DNA of 64,000 bases from Panax quinquefolius (Eukaryota; Streptophyta; Magnoliopsida; Apiales; Araliaceae), in assembly GCA_020205615.1 (NCBI GenBank), contig CM035173.1, positions 36,006,940 through 36,070,939 on the forward strand, given 5' to 3'. The position numbers were made by a program, and so were the translations under genes. Positions 9,800 through 21,327 of this stretch are shown piece by piece (positions within the stretch are counted from its first letter, which is position 1; each line of letters begins with the position of its first letter). The notes beneath the pieces are model-generated. The model saw only the letters and a list, made by a program, of their open reading frames with translations. It was not told the origin of the DNA and ran no database searches.

Positions 9800-10790
9800 A
9801 GTTAAAAATTTATTTTAAAATTTGTTACAACATTTATTTTAACTTATTTTTTTAAAATTTATTAAAAAAGTTTAAAAACTTGTTATACAATTTAAACTGT
9901 TTTTGAAATTTAAAATTTTTAAAAATTTAACTGTTTAAAATTTGTTTTAGAAAGTTGACATCACCAAACGAATTTATTTTAAAATTTGTTACAATATTTA
10001 TTTTAACTTATATTTTTAAAATTTATTAAAAAACAGTTTAAAATTTAAACTGTTTTGAAATTTTAAAATTTTAAAATTTAACAGTTTAAAATTTGTTTTA
10101 GAAAGTTGACATCACCAAACAAATTTATTTTAAAATTTGTTACAACATTTATTTTAACTTATTTTTTTAAAATTTATTGAAAACAGTTTGAAAATTTATT
10201 TTAAAATTTAAACTGTTTTTGAAATTTAAAATTTTTAAAAATTTTACATTTTAAAAATTTGTTTTAGAAAGTTGACATCACCAAACAAATTTATTTTAAA
10301 ATTTGTTAAAACATTTATTTTAACTTATTTTTTAAAAATTTATTAAAAACAGTTTAAGATTTTGTTTTAAAATTTAAACTGTTTTTTGAAATTAAAATTT
10401 TTAAAAATTTAACAGTTTAAAAATTTGTTTTAGAAAGTTGACATCACCACACAAATTTATTTTAAAATTTGTTACAACATTTATTTTAACTTATTTTTTA
10501 AAATTTATTAAAAACAGTTTAAAAATTTGTTTTAAAATTTAAACTGTTTTTTTAAAATTTAATTTTTTAATAATTTAACAGTTTAAAAATTTGTTTTAGA
10601 AAGTTGACATTTAAAATTTTTTACAACATTTATTTTAACTTATTTTTTAAAATTTATTAAAAACAATTTAAATTTTTTTTTAAAATTTAAACTATTTTTG
10701 AAATTTAAATTTTTTAAAAATTAACAGTTTAAAATTTTGTTTTAGAAAGTTGACATCACCAAACAAATTTTATTTTGTAAAAAATTCTAT
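9800..10790 (+). repeat. Tandem array, six units of about 150-166 bp, extremely AT-rich
   Basis: The landmark GAAAGTTGACAT recurs at 9950, 10101, 10267, 10433, 10599 and 10745, giving periods of 151, 166, 166, 166 and 146 bp. Each unit also has CATTTATTTTAACTTAT and a TTTAAACTGTTTT / AACAGTTTAAA inverted pair, so units can fold internally. Most units continue CACCAAAC after the landmark. Confidence 0.93.
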
Positions 10791-11129
10791 TTTTGTATAA
10801 ACTATTTTTGAAATTTTAAAATTCTATTTTAAAATAGAATTCTGTTTTAAAATTCTGTTTTGTAAAAATTTGTTTTAAAATTCATTTGGAACAGAATATT
10901 TTGTAAAAATTTGTTTTCAAAAAAATCTGTTTTAAAAAATTTCTATTTTGTAAAACTGTTTTTGAAATTTTAAAATTCTAAAAATAGAATTTTCTCAAAA
11001 TCCTATCTTTGTTTTTGAATTGTATGGTCATTGTATGGTAACTATTTTAAAATTCTGTTTTAAAAATTTCTTATATTTAAAATTATTTTATTTTATTTAA
11101 AATTAATTATTTTTGCTAATTTTTAAGAT

Positions 11130-11314
11130 TAAAAGATAATTTGCACCCCAAACTTGTGTTACCGCCTTAGCCGGTCACTTTTGATCGGTTAAGTGAAGAA
11201 AGTGTGAGTTTTATTACGTATAATGAAGTTTAGGGTGTACTTAGACACCTTTTTAAGTTTGGGGTGCAAACGTAAATAGAAAGTAAAATTTGGGGTACAA
11301 ATCGTCTTTTAGTC
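11130..11314 (-). repeat. Right long TIR of the 1.9 kb element
   Basis: Reverse-complement partner of 9428-9612, ending CTTTTAGTC immediately before the CATAAAGAA duplication. Confidence 0.85.
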
Positions 11315-11364
11315 CATAAAGAATTACTAGGTTTATAATTGATCTCAATGCAATCATCTCGTAT

Positions 11365-11581
11365 TACTCCATTCGTTTTAAAATTAAAGATATATTTAAA
11401 AATGACAATTTTAAAGATAATTTATGTTTACAAATATAACGTTAATATTAGTTAAAAATTCAACTTTAGTAGTTTGATATTGAAAATGATAGTAAAAACT
11501 AATACTAGTAATTATTAAGAATATCGTGTCACTTTATAATTTTAAAATATAAATTAATGTATATCTAATTTTGAAACAAAC

Positions 11582-11586
<5 letters not shown>
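11365..11586. mobile_element. Stowaway-like MITE candidate
   Basis: The left end TACTCCATTCGTTTTAAAAT resembles the plant Stowaway terminus (CTCCNTCCGTTTCAAA-like after TA). The right end, read in reverse complement, gives a degenerate TTTGTTTCAAAATTAGATAT. Length about 220 bp and the TA context fit, but the right terminus merges into a (TA)n run and is poorly defined. Confidence 0.5.

Positions 11587-11617
<31 letters not shown>
11587..11617. repeat. (TA)n microsatellite at the left edge of chromovirus copy B
   Basis: A TA run of about 30 bp directly precedes the 5' LTR of copy B. TATAT also follows its 3' LTR, so a TATAT target duplication is possible but cannot be proved in simple sequence. 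Confidence 0.9.
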
Positions 11618-11620
<3 letters not shown>

Positions 11621-12464
11621 GAGACCCCAAGATTTTATGAATAAAATTTAAATTTCTCGAAATATTTTTTTAATATTATGGTATGGATTTGATATAATGT
11701 TATAGTTGTGGGTAGTATTTATAAATTTTGCAAAGTATACAAGATTGTTATAAAATATTACGTTTGGTTGGGAATATTCTTTTTGTCGGGAATATCCGTC
11801 ATGCGGCAAGCCACAATCATTGGTGAACCCACAACGGAAGTATTATTGTAGTAGTAATAAAAAAAAGCGAAAAATTATCTTTTAAAATAACGGCGGAAGT
11901 TTTCTGAATTAAAACTGTTGAACTACCCGGTAGTAAAAGAAATGCGATGTCGTGTGGTTGCGTAGTAGCACTACGGTATTGATTATTGATGCTTACGTGA
12001 TAAATCACTTTCGGTTATACTCAATTATTGCTTCTGATAATTGTTTGCATCATATCTCTCGTATTATTAATTCGATTATTGTCACAAGATCATCATCGCA
12101 TAATATGATATATTATTAAATCAATAATTGAGGCGACAAAGTTATTCATATTATTAAATTGCAATATTTACAATGTCTAGAAGTTACATCGAAAGAGAGG
12201 TTTGGTCACTAATTGCGCGCCAATAGGAAGAAATCATTATCGAAAAGCCGCCTCTTTCCTGGGAACGACACGGTTTGTTAAATATTGTGAGTTATAATAT
12301 TAATGATGAATAAGCTTCGTGTTGATTAAAGATAAAATTGATAGTTCATTGTTGTTTGGAATTATTAGTGTTAGTGGAAATCGACATTTATTTCGATAAT
12401 AATTGATGTCTGGAGGTTATATTGTTCAATCGAATTATTCGGGGCACTTTTAGTGTTACAAGAA

Positions 12465-12580
12465 GTTACTATTCATTCATTTACTATTCACGAGTTACTA
12501 TTTATGAGTTACTATTCACGAGTTACTATTAACAAGTTACTATTCACGAGTTACTATTCACGGGATACTATTCACTCGAA
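12465..12580 (+). repeat. Short tandem repeats (GTTACTATTCACGA type) in LTR B
   Basis: About eight degenerate 14-16 bp units with core GAGTTACTATTCACG. The same array occurs at 18175-18285 in the 3' LTR and, on the other strand, at about 59090-59155 in solo LTR E. Confidence 0.9.
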
Positions 12581-12870
12581 TAAAATATATTTCATTTCGG
12601 TCCAAATTATTTTTAGGTACAATATTATTCCATGAGGAGATGTGCTAATTTTTCAGACCGTTGGTTGAAATTATATTAGTAAATCAATATGGATTGTTGG
12701 TTTAAAGTTTAATAGTGAATCAGTATGGACCGTTGGTTTAAAGTTTAATAGTGAATCAGTATGGACCGTTGGTTTAAAGTTTTAATAGTAAATTAATATG
12801 AATTTGTCCAGTTTTAAAAGTAAATCAATCTGGACCGTTCATGAATTAGTTACTATTCAGTCCATTCTCC

Positions 12871-12878
12871 TATAAATA
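12871..12878 (+). promoter_or_regulatory. TATA box of copy B 5' LTR
   Basis: TATAAATA followed by GAAGCTCATTCCTTCATTAT, a block conserved at the same LTR position in the 18553, 22345, 30237, 36393 and 53010 copies. It is probably the element's core promoter, with transcription starting a few tens of bases downstream. Confidence 0.7.
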
Positions 12879-13084
12879 GAAGCTCATTCCTTCATTATTT
12901 CTTACGAATTCACTAAAACTCTAGAGAGAGAAATTATAGAGAGAAAATCTATAGAGAGAAAGAAGAAGAAAAGTCTGCTACCTCATTATTCCAATGTATC
13001 CAGTTTTATTCTAAGGTAAGGGATATAATTTGTTTCAGACTTATAAGGGTATTATTCTTTATTCGTTCTTCATGAAGAATTATT

Positions 13085-13640
13085 TCTTTCAATACTCTAA
13101 GGTTGTTATTCCATTCTTTGTTATTATGTTGGAATAACTTTGTTTATCTGAAAGTACCATATACATGGTGAAATTCTTCTATTATTCCGTTCTTTATTAT
13201 TACATTGGAATATCTTACTTATCGCTATACATGCGTTTATCTGGGACTGGTTCCATTATTTATTATTACATTGGAATAACTTTTGCGTGTCTCTTGATAC
13301 CATATCGCATTGTGATTTGATTCATTGTTACTCTTATTCTTTATTATTCTTTGAATATCCCACATACGTGCGTTTACATGGGACTGATTCCATTATTTAT
13401 TATTACATTGGAATAACATGCATGCGATTATATCGCATGCGTGGTGATTTCATGTTGTTATTCCATTCTTTATTATTACGTTGAATATCATCATATGCAT
13501 ACATGCGTTCTGGGGGACTGGTTCCATTATTTATTATTACATTGGGAATAACATGTATGCATGCGATCTATCACACACATGGTGAATCCTTCATTATTCC
13601 ATTCTTTATTATTATGTTGGAATAACTTTTGCTGTGTGGA
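13085..13640 (+). repeat. Hairpin-unit array in copy B 5' LTR
   Basis: About nine units with complementary TTATTCCA / TGGAATAA arms around TTCTTTATTATTACAT, spaced 50-80 bp, with variable CATGCATGCG-rich spacers. Confidence 0.85.
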
Positions 13641-15655
13641 TTACCACATAAATGGTGAATGATCCTTTGTATTCATTCCTTATTAAATTATAGAAATGAT
13701 CTGTTTACATTGATTAGGATGAGAGTCATAATAAAAGCATTGGACAGATGAAAATCATGGGTATATGAAGTATTAGTAAGTGTTATGATGAGTTATGTTG
13801 GTTATTATGAGTATACATGAAAGTTTCTTAGAAATCACAAAGACTTGAAAATCAGATTTTGGTAAAAATGGAACATGAAATTCAATTGACCATATCTCCT
13901 ATTATATTTAGAATTTTTGAGTGTGGTCAAGTCCTAGAGTTAGATCTATGAGTTTACTAACTTATCCAAGTGGAATCACTAGAAAAGGTGTTGTAGATTT
14001 TTTTCGTGTGGACTATTTTTAGCAAAGAAAGGAGTCAAAAGTTGAAAATAGCAAAAAGCTCTCGCCCATAATTTTGTAAGGGCTTTTTTTGCCCATTAAT
14101 TTGTGAGAAAATTTCGGCCTTTTGGGACATGAAAGTATAGGGTATAAGGTACCTCTTGTCCAAAAATGAGCTCATTCCGACTTTAAATGAGCAAGTTATG
14201 ACCATTTCAATTTTAGGTTTTAAATTTAAAAATGTCATAACCGGAGGAGTTCTATAACTCAGATGACCATGAAATTTAAAACTGGAGGCTCACGTTAACA
14301 TGTGTAAGATCACGCCAAGATTTGGGAATTTACGGAGTTAAACTTGAGGTAGCTAATTTCTTAAGGAATTAATTAGAAATTGATTTTTGAAAAATAGTAA
14401 ATGAATTTTAAAAATTCCGAGAAAAATATATGTTCATTATGGGACTATATTCTGCTAAATCCTAGAAAAGAAATATTTTTTGGACTGATTTGGTATTTTT
14501 CATGAAAATGCACTAGTTATGAGTATATGAGTTAAATATGTTATGTAATGTAACAAAATTGGAAAATAGGATTTTATGGCTTGGGAATCCTATATAATGT
14601 GTATGCAGATTTTTGATAAGGGATTTGATCATTGGTGATTAAATCTTATAAGTATGACATTCTTTGAATGATTAAATGCATTATTTGGTAAAGTGTAAAC
14701 AATTGAAATAAATTATTTATAAGTTTAGAGGTGATTAAAATATTGTTATAATATTAATAATATTAGATTATGAGTTTATTAAGTGATTGATAATATTTGG
14801 ATAAATTTAAAGTCTTTAATAATTATCCTTGTTTTAGTTTGATTAATGTTTATATCATTGTCATCATCCTCATGCTTATATGGTGATGAAAGTTATCTTT
14901 GGCTTACGTGCGAAGATGGACTGTTGTTTATTGAATTATATATCTTTGGCTTACGTGCAAAGATGGATTGTTGATTATTGGTTTTGGTTGTTGTTTGTAT
15001 ATCTTTGGCTTACGTGTAGAGATGGACTTGGTATGATTATGACCGAGGATTATTCGGTATAAGTCGCGACCATTGATGATTTAATGAATATCCTTGGCGT
15101 AGTAGTGCGAGGATGATTCGATGATGTGGTTTATTTATTAAGTTGAGTCTTAGCGATAAAATTGATGAAAACATTTTGAAATCATAGAAGATAGTAGATT
15201 TTATTCTCTACTTGACTTTTCTAATGGATTGCTTATTCAATTGCGATTAAACTTGATGTCTATTATATTTTATCGGTTTAACATTGTTAAAGACTAATGA
15301 TAATTTATTACGCATTATCTTAGTCATAATATTTTTTTTGGGCTAGTTGAGCTCACCTTTTCTTTCATTTTTCTCTTGAAAAATGAGAATATAGTTGGGA
15401 TGAGTCGGGAAAGGGTGATGGTCGAGATGATAGCATTAGTAGTCCTCACTATTACATTAAATGGTGTGACAATAAATATAATGAGGACTCCTTTGAGTGT
15501 GGATATTGTCTAGATGATAATATTCCTATTAAAACTATCTGTTTATGTATTGTAAGTATATTTACGATGGTTGTATAATTAAGTTTGTATTTGTATTACA
15601 TACCATGTATTTGGTGACTCAAAATGGGTGATGTATACCTATTTTGGGGCGTCAC

Positions 15656-15675
15656 GATTAATATCAAAGCTTAGG
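15656..15675 (+). other. Putative primer-binding site of copy B
   Basis: GATTAATATCAAAGCTTAGG directly follows the 5' LTR. It resembles the initiator-Met tRNA primer site (TGGTATCAGAGC), as expected for a plant gypsy element, with several mismatches. Confidence 0.6.
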
Positions 15676-15840
15676 ATATGATCCTGGTGGGATGTGAGAC
15701 AAGAATTAGGAGGGCGAGGCAGAAATTCCTTCGCTAGTATGACCTAGCTAAGTTTATTTGGTATTTAATTAGTCGGTCAGAATATAGGAGTAACATGTGA
15801 TATGTTAACTAACTCTTGTTGTTTGTGGCAGTGTTTGAAA

Positions 15841-17320
15841 ATGACATCCGAGAATGTTGAGATAAGCAATGGAGCGAATGACGCGATTGTTTCTAAGAGG
15901 TTTGAAACCCGATATACGTCAATACCTCATTTCTCACAAACTTTGTTTATATTCAGATGTTGTGAATAGGGCTCGATTATTGGAGTAGCGATAATGAGTC
16001 AACCTGACCAAAAGGTAACGACCAACAACACGATAATAATCATATCGGTGGCAACGACCATCGCAACAATGATAACCATCGTGGGGAAATTTATCATGCC
16101 AAGAATGGCAACCACTTCGGTGGTAATCATGGCCATGTTAATAGAAGTGGAAATTTTAAGAAGAGAAGGTCACCTAGCCCGATTTTTTCGTGCTCCAAAG
16201 TCAAGTCCAGCTGGGACGGTGGCACCAACGGCGGATACGGACAAAACAAATTCGGTGGTTTCAGGAAGAGCGTTTTTCATGACTTCTCAAAAAGCGAGTA
16301 AATCGAACGAAGTTAGCACGGGTTAGTTAATTATAAATTCTTGCAAAATCTATGCCTTATTAGATACCGGTTCTACCCATTATTTTATCTCTCTTGTTTA
16401 CGTTCAACGTTTAAATTTGACTCTAGAGAAATTAGACTTTGACTTATCTGTTGAAGCTCCGTTAGGAGAAACCTTCATTACATGTGCTATCCAAGTCTTG
16501 GATGAGTCACAGTTTTGAATGATATTTCTATTGTTAATAAATTTTCTGGCGTATTCTCGAAGAACTTCCTGGCCTATCATCGAATTTTGTATTGACCCCA
16601 GTACAAAAACTCATTTCTTAATCCCTCAAATATTTCTTTAACCAAAACGAACGTATCATACGCCAAAGACATTGGCTCGAGATGTTGAAGATTACGATCA
16701 TATCATTCAATATCATCGTGGAAGAACGAATATGGTAGCTAACGCGTTGAGTAGAAGATCGTATGTGTTTACGAGTGTGATGTTGTTAACACAAAAACCC
16801 ATTTTGTATAACTTACAAATGATGAAGATAGAGTTAAAGACTCTAAAGACCCACGTGGTGATATCAAATATACGATTAGAATCGACTTTAATCGATAAAG
16901 TTAAAGCCGTGTAAGCTACATACTCAGAGCTGAAGAATGTGAAGAAGAAGGTTCAAGAGGGCGTTATTCTAGAAGCAAGAATCGATGAAGAGAGAAAATC
17001 TCAACCCTCAATTTTATTGGCCCATTTAAAATCCTTAATCGAGTATGAAGTGGCCTATAGACTCGTTTTACCGCCAAATATGTTGCGTGTTCATAACGCT
17101 TTTCACGTATAGATGTTACGATGACCCGAACCACATTATTGATTTAGAACCAAACGAGATAGCGGAAGATTTAACGTATGAGAAAATACGTGTTAAAATC
17201 TTGAATAAGAAGGATCGTATTCAATACTCAAAGGTTATACCTCAAGAGTTAGAATCTGAAATGAAGTCAAGGTATCCTCATCTCTTGACATACCGAATGC
17301 GTCGTAAATTTTGAGGCGAA
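15841..17320 (+). pseudogene. Deleted gag-pol of copy B
   Basis: Begins ATGACATCCGAGAATGTTGA like the gag of copies C and D. At about 15877 it jumps to the gag C-terminal part (resembling RFETRYTSIPHFSQTLF), so about 600 bp is missing. Then come a gag tail with one partial zinc-knuckle region (RREGHLARFF, about 16160-16190), the protease active site LDTGSTHYFIS (about 16360), the start of RT (FLNDISIVN, about 16515), the end of RNase H (DYDHIIQYHRGRTNMVANAL, about 16690), the end of integrase (FKILNRV...HNAFHV) and chromodomain-linked residues. The chromodomain core between VIPQ and ELESEMKSRYPHL is absent. Several stops remain. The catalytic parts of RT and integrase are gone. Confidence 0.88.
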
Positions 17321-17325
17321 AATTT

Positions 17326-17340
17326 CATAAGGAGGGAAAT
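17326..17340 (+). other. Polypurine-like tract of copy B
   Basis: AAGGAGGGAAAT sits immediately before the 3' LTR, where a plus-strand primer tract is expected. Copies C and D have AAGAAGGGAGAGAT and AAGAAGGGGAGAT there. Confidence 0.7.
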
Positions 17341-20300
17341 TGTGAGACCCCAGATTTTATGAATAAAGATTTAAATTTCTCGAAATATTTTTTTTAATAT
17401 TATGGTATGGATTTGATATAATGTTATAGTTGTGGGTAGTATTTATAAATTTTGCAAAGTATGCAAGTTGTTATAAAATATTCATTTGGTGGAGAGAATA
17501 TTCTTTTTGTCGGGGAATATCCGTGCGGCGACACAATCATTAGTGAACCCACAGCGGAAGTATTATCGTAGTAATAAAATGACAAAATTATCTTTTTAAA
17601 TAACGGCGGAAGTTTTACCGTTAAAGCTGTTGAACTACCGATAGTAAAAAATACGATGTCTGGCGTGGTTGCATAGTAGCACACGGTATTGATTATTGAT
17701 GCTTACGTGATAAGTCACTCGGTTATACTCAATTATTGCTTTCACGATAATTCTTGCATCATATCTCTCGTATTATTGATTCGATTATTGTCACGATATC
17801 ATCACGCATAATATGATATATTATTAAATCAATAATTGAGACGACAAAGTTATTCATATTATTAAATTGCAATATTTACAATGTCTAGAAGTTACATCGA
17901 GGAGAGGTTTGGTCACATAATTACGCGCATGATATGGAGAAATCCTTATCGAAAAGCCCCTCTTTCTGGGAACGACACGGTTGTTAAATATTGTGAGTTA
18001 TAATATTAATGATGAATAAGCTCGTGTTGATTAAAGATGAAATTGATAGTTCTATTGTGTTGGAATTATTAGTGTTAGTGAAATCGACATTTATTTCAAT
18101 AATAATTGATGTCGGAGGTTATATTGTTGATCGGTATTAGGGGCACTTTTAGTTATCCGGAGTACTATACTTTGAGTTACTATTCATGAGTTACTATTCA
18201 TGAGTTACTATTCATTCGAGTTACTATTCATGAGTTACTAGTCACGATTACTTATTCATGAGTTACTTATTCACGGGATACTATTCACAAAAAAATATAT
18301 TTCTTTTCGGTCCAATCATTTTTTGGGTACAATATTATTCCATGAGGAGATGTGCTTAATTTTTTAGATTTGTTGGTTGAAATTATATTAGTAAATCAAT
18401 ATAGATCATTGGTTTAAAGTTTAATAGTGAATCGGTATGGATGGTTGGTTTAAAGTTTTAATAGTAAATCAATATGGATAGTTGGTTTAAATCTTTTAAA
18501 AGTAAATCAATATGGACCATTCATGAATTAATTCTTATTAGGTCCATTCTCCTATAAATAGAAGCTCATTCCTTCATTTATTTCTTACTGAATTCACTAA
18601 AACTCTAGAGAGAAAATTATAGAGAGAAAATCTATAGAGAAAAGAAAAGAAGTCTATTACCTCACTATTATTCCATATCGGTTTTATTCTAAGGTAAGGG
18701 ATATTATTTGTTGTACTTATTCGTTATTATTTATTATTCTTTAGTATTCATGAAGAATTATTTTATTTCTTTATACTATGTTGAGAGTTGTTATTCCATT
18801 CTTTGTTATTATGTTGGAATAACTTTGGTTTATCTTAAACTACCACATACATGGTGAAATTCTTCTATTATTCCGTTCTTTATTATTACGTTGGAATATC
18901 ACATACAATGCGTTCTGTGGACTGATTCCATTATTTATTATTCACATTGGAATAACTTTTTCTGCGTGCATTATGCCTATCGTACGTGGTAATTACTGTT
19001 CATTATTCTTATTCTTTTTATTATTACATCGAAATATCACATGCATGCATTTACTGGGGGACCTAGTTCCATTATTTATTATTACATTGGAATAACTTTT
19101 TATGCGTGCGATTACATCACATGCATGGTGATTTTTGTTGTTATTCCATTCTTTATTATTACATCGGAATATCATCATACGTGCGTTCTGTGGGGACTGA
19201 TTCCATTATTTATTATTACGGTTGGGAATAACTTTTGTATGTGCGATCTATCTATACATGCGTGGTGAATCTTTACATTTATTCCATTCTTTATTATTAT
19301 GTTGGAATAACCTGCTTGTGTGGATTACCACATGCATGGTGAATGATCCTTTGTATTCATTTCTTATTAAATTGTGGAAATGATCTGTTTACATTGATTA
19401 GGATGAGAGTCATAATAAAAGCATTGGACATATGAAAATCATTGGTATGTGAAGTATTAGTAAGTGTTATGATGAGTTATGTTGGTTATGATGAGAAAAC
19501 ATGAAAGTTCCTTAGAAATCACAAAGAGTTGAAAATCAGATTTTGGTGAAAATGGAACATGAAATTCAATTGACCATATCTCCTATTTTATTTCGAATTT
19601 TTGACTGTGGTCAAGTGTTGGAGTTAGATCAATGAGTTTACTAACTTATCCAAGTGGAATCACTAGAAAATGTGTTGTAGATTTTCGTGTGGACTATTTT
19701 TAGCAAAGGAGTCAAAAGCTAGAAAATAGCAAAAAAGCTACACCCCATAATTTTGTAAAATTTGTTTTTGACCATAATTTGTGAAAAATTTCAGCCTTTT
19801 GGGACATGAAAGTATAGGGTATAAGGTACCTCTTGTCCAAAAATGAGCTCATTCAGACTTAAAATGAGTAAGTTATGACCATTTCAATATTTAGGTTTTT
19901 TAACGAAAAATGCCAAATCGAAGTTCTATAACTCACGATGACCATGAAATTTAAAGCTGAGGCTCACGTTAACATGTGTAAGATCCTCGCCAAGATTTGG
20001 GAATTTCTGGAGTTAAACTTGAGGTAGCTAATTTCTTAAGGAATTAATTAGAAATTAATTTTTGAAAAATAGTAAATGAATTTTAAAAATTAGAGAAAAT
20101 ATATGTTCATTATGGGACTATATTACGCTAAATCCTAGAAAAGAAATATTTTTTGGACTGATTTGGTATTTTTCATGAAAATGCACTAGTTATGAGTATA
20201 TGAGTTAAATATGTTATGTAATGTAACAAAATTGGAAAATAGGATTTTATAGTTTGGGAATCCTATATAAGGTATATGCAGATTTTTGATAAGGGGTTTG

Positions 20301-21325
20301 ATCTTTGGTGATTAAATCTTATGAGTATGGCATTCTTTGAATGATTAAATGCATTATTTGATAAAGTGTAAACAATTGAAATAAATTGTTTATAAGTTTA
20401 GAGGTGATTAAAATATTTTTATAATATTAATAATATTAGATTATGAGTTTATTAAGTGATTGATAATATTTGGATAAATTTAAAGTCTTTAATAATTATC
20501 CTTGTTTTAGTTTGATTAATGTTTATATCATTGTCATCATCCTCATGCTTATATGGTGATGAAAGTTATCTTTGGCTTACGTGCGAAGATGGACTGTTGT
20601 TTATTGAATTATATATCTTTGGCTTACGTGCAAAGATGGATTGTTGATTATTGATTTTCTTGTTGTATATCTTTGGCTTACGTGCAGAGATGGACTTGGT
20701 ATAATTATGACCAGGGATTATTCGGTATAGTCATGACCATTGATGATTTAATGAATATCATTGGCCCGTAGTGCAAGGATGATTCGATGATGCGGTTTAT
20801 TTATTAAGCTGAGTCTCAGCGATAAAAATTGATGGAAACATTTTAAATCATAGAAGATAGTAGATTTTATTCTCTACTTGACTTTTCTAATGGATTGCTT
20901 ATTCCGTTGCAGTTAAACTTGATGTCTATTATATTTTATCAGTTTAACATTGTTGAAGACTAATGATAATTTATTCTGCATTATCTTAGTCATAATATTT
21001 TTTACTGGGCTAGTTGAGCTCACCCTTTCTTTCACTGTTCTCTTTTGGAAATGATAATATAGCTGGGACGAGTCGGGGAAAGGAATGACGGTCCAGATGA
21101 TAGCATTAGTAGTCCTCACTATTCTGTTAAATGGTGTGACAATAAATATGATGAGGACTCCTTTGAGTGTGGATATTGTCTAGATGACAATATTCTTATT
21201 AAAACTCTCAGTTTATGTATTATCGTATATTACACAACGGTTGTATAATTAAGTTTGTATTTGTATTTTGTACCATGTATTTGGCGACCCAAGATGGGTG
21301 ATGTATACCTATTTTGGGGGCGTCA
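17341..21325 (+). repeat. 3' LTR of copy B (long subtype)
   Basis: Starts TGTGAGACCCC and ends GGGGGCGTCA; about 3.99 kb, colinear with 11618-15655 including the extra ~1.15 kb module. Long stretches are identical, for example around 14440-14560 versus 20110-20230, with differences mostly at C/G-containing spots. A TATA box is at 18553. The hairpin array runs about 18790-19310, and the ATCTTTGGCTTACGTGC repeats about 20570-20690. Confidence 0.92.
18553..18560 (+). promoter_or_regulatory. TATA box of copy B 3' LTR
   Basis: TATAAATA followed by GAAGCTCATTCCTTCATTTA, matching the 5' LTR position. Confidence 0.65.
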
Positions 21326-21327
21326 TA

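Larger units (their letters stand above)
9428..11314. mobile_element. Non-autonomous TIR element with long TIRs (Mutator-like size TSD)
   Basis: A 1.9 kb element without coding capacity. Its ends are inverted copies for about 185 bp: GACTAAAAGA...CACCCCAAATTTTA on the left and the complement ending ...CTTTTAGTC on the right. Shared interior words include AGGTGTCTAAGTACA and AAAGTGACCG. CATAAAGAT (9419-9427) on the left and CATAAAGAA (11315-11323) on the right form an 8/9 match, the length expected for Mutator-like elements. Inside the TIRs a second AT-rich inverted zone (words such as ACAGAATTTTAAAA) surrounds a tandem array (about 9800-10790). The Mutator assignment rests on TSD length and long TIRs; no transposase is present. 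Confidence 0.75.
11618..15655 (+). repeat. 5' LTR of copy B (long subtype)
   Basis: Starts TATGAGACCCC (family TGTGAGACCCC) and ends GGGGCGTCAC. At about 4.04 kb it is some 1.2-1.4 kb longer than the C and D LTRs. It has an array of GAGTTACTATTCACGAG-like repeats (about 12465-12580) and an extra module of about 1.15 kb (about 13690-14840) absent from copies A, C and D. A TATA box is at 12871. The hairpin array runs about 13085-13640. Four units with the core ATCTTTGGCTTACGTGC follow at about 14890-15110. Confidence 0.9.
11618..21325 (+). mobile_element. Tekay/Del-like chromovirus copy B: long LTRs, internally deleted
   Basis: A Ty3/gypsy element of about 9.7 kb made of two ~4 kb LTRs and only 1.7 kb of internal DNA. 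Internal order (gag start, protease, RT start, RNase H end, integrase end, chromodomain remnants) and strand match copies C and D, but large blocks are missing. A primer-binding-like site follows the 5' LTR and a purine-rich tract precedes the 3' LTR. It cannot encode its own proteins; if the LTRs work it would depend on relatives in trans. Confidence 0.9.

Noticed and set aside
13085..13640. Regularly spaced short repeats resembling a CRISPR array
   Set aside because: Units are degenerate, differ in length, lie within LTRs of a plant retroelement and have no cas genes nearby.
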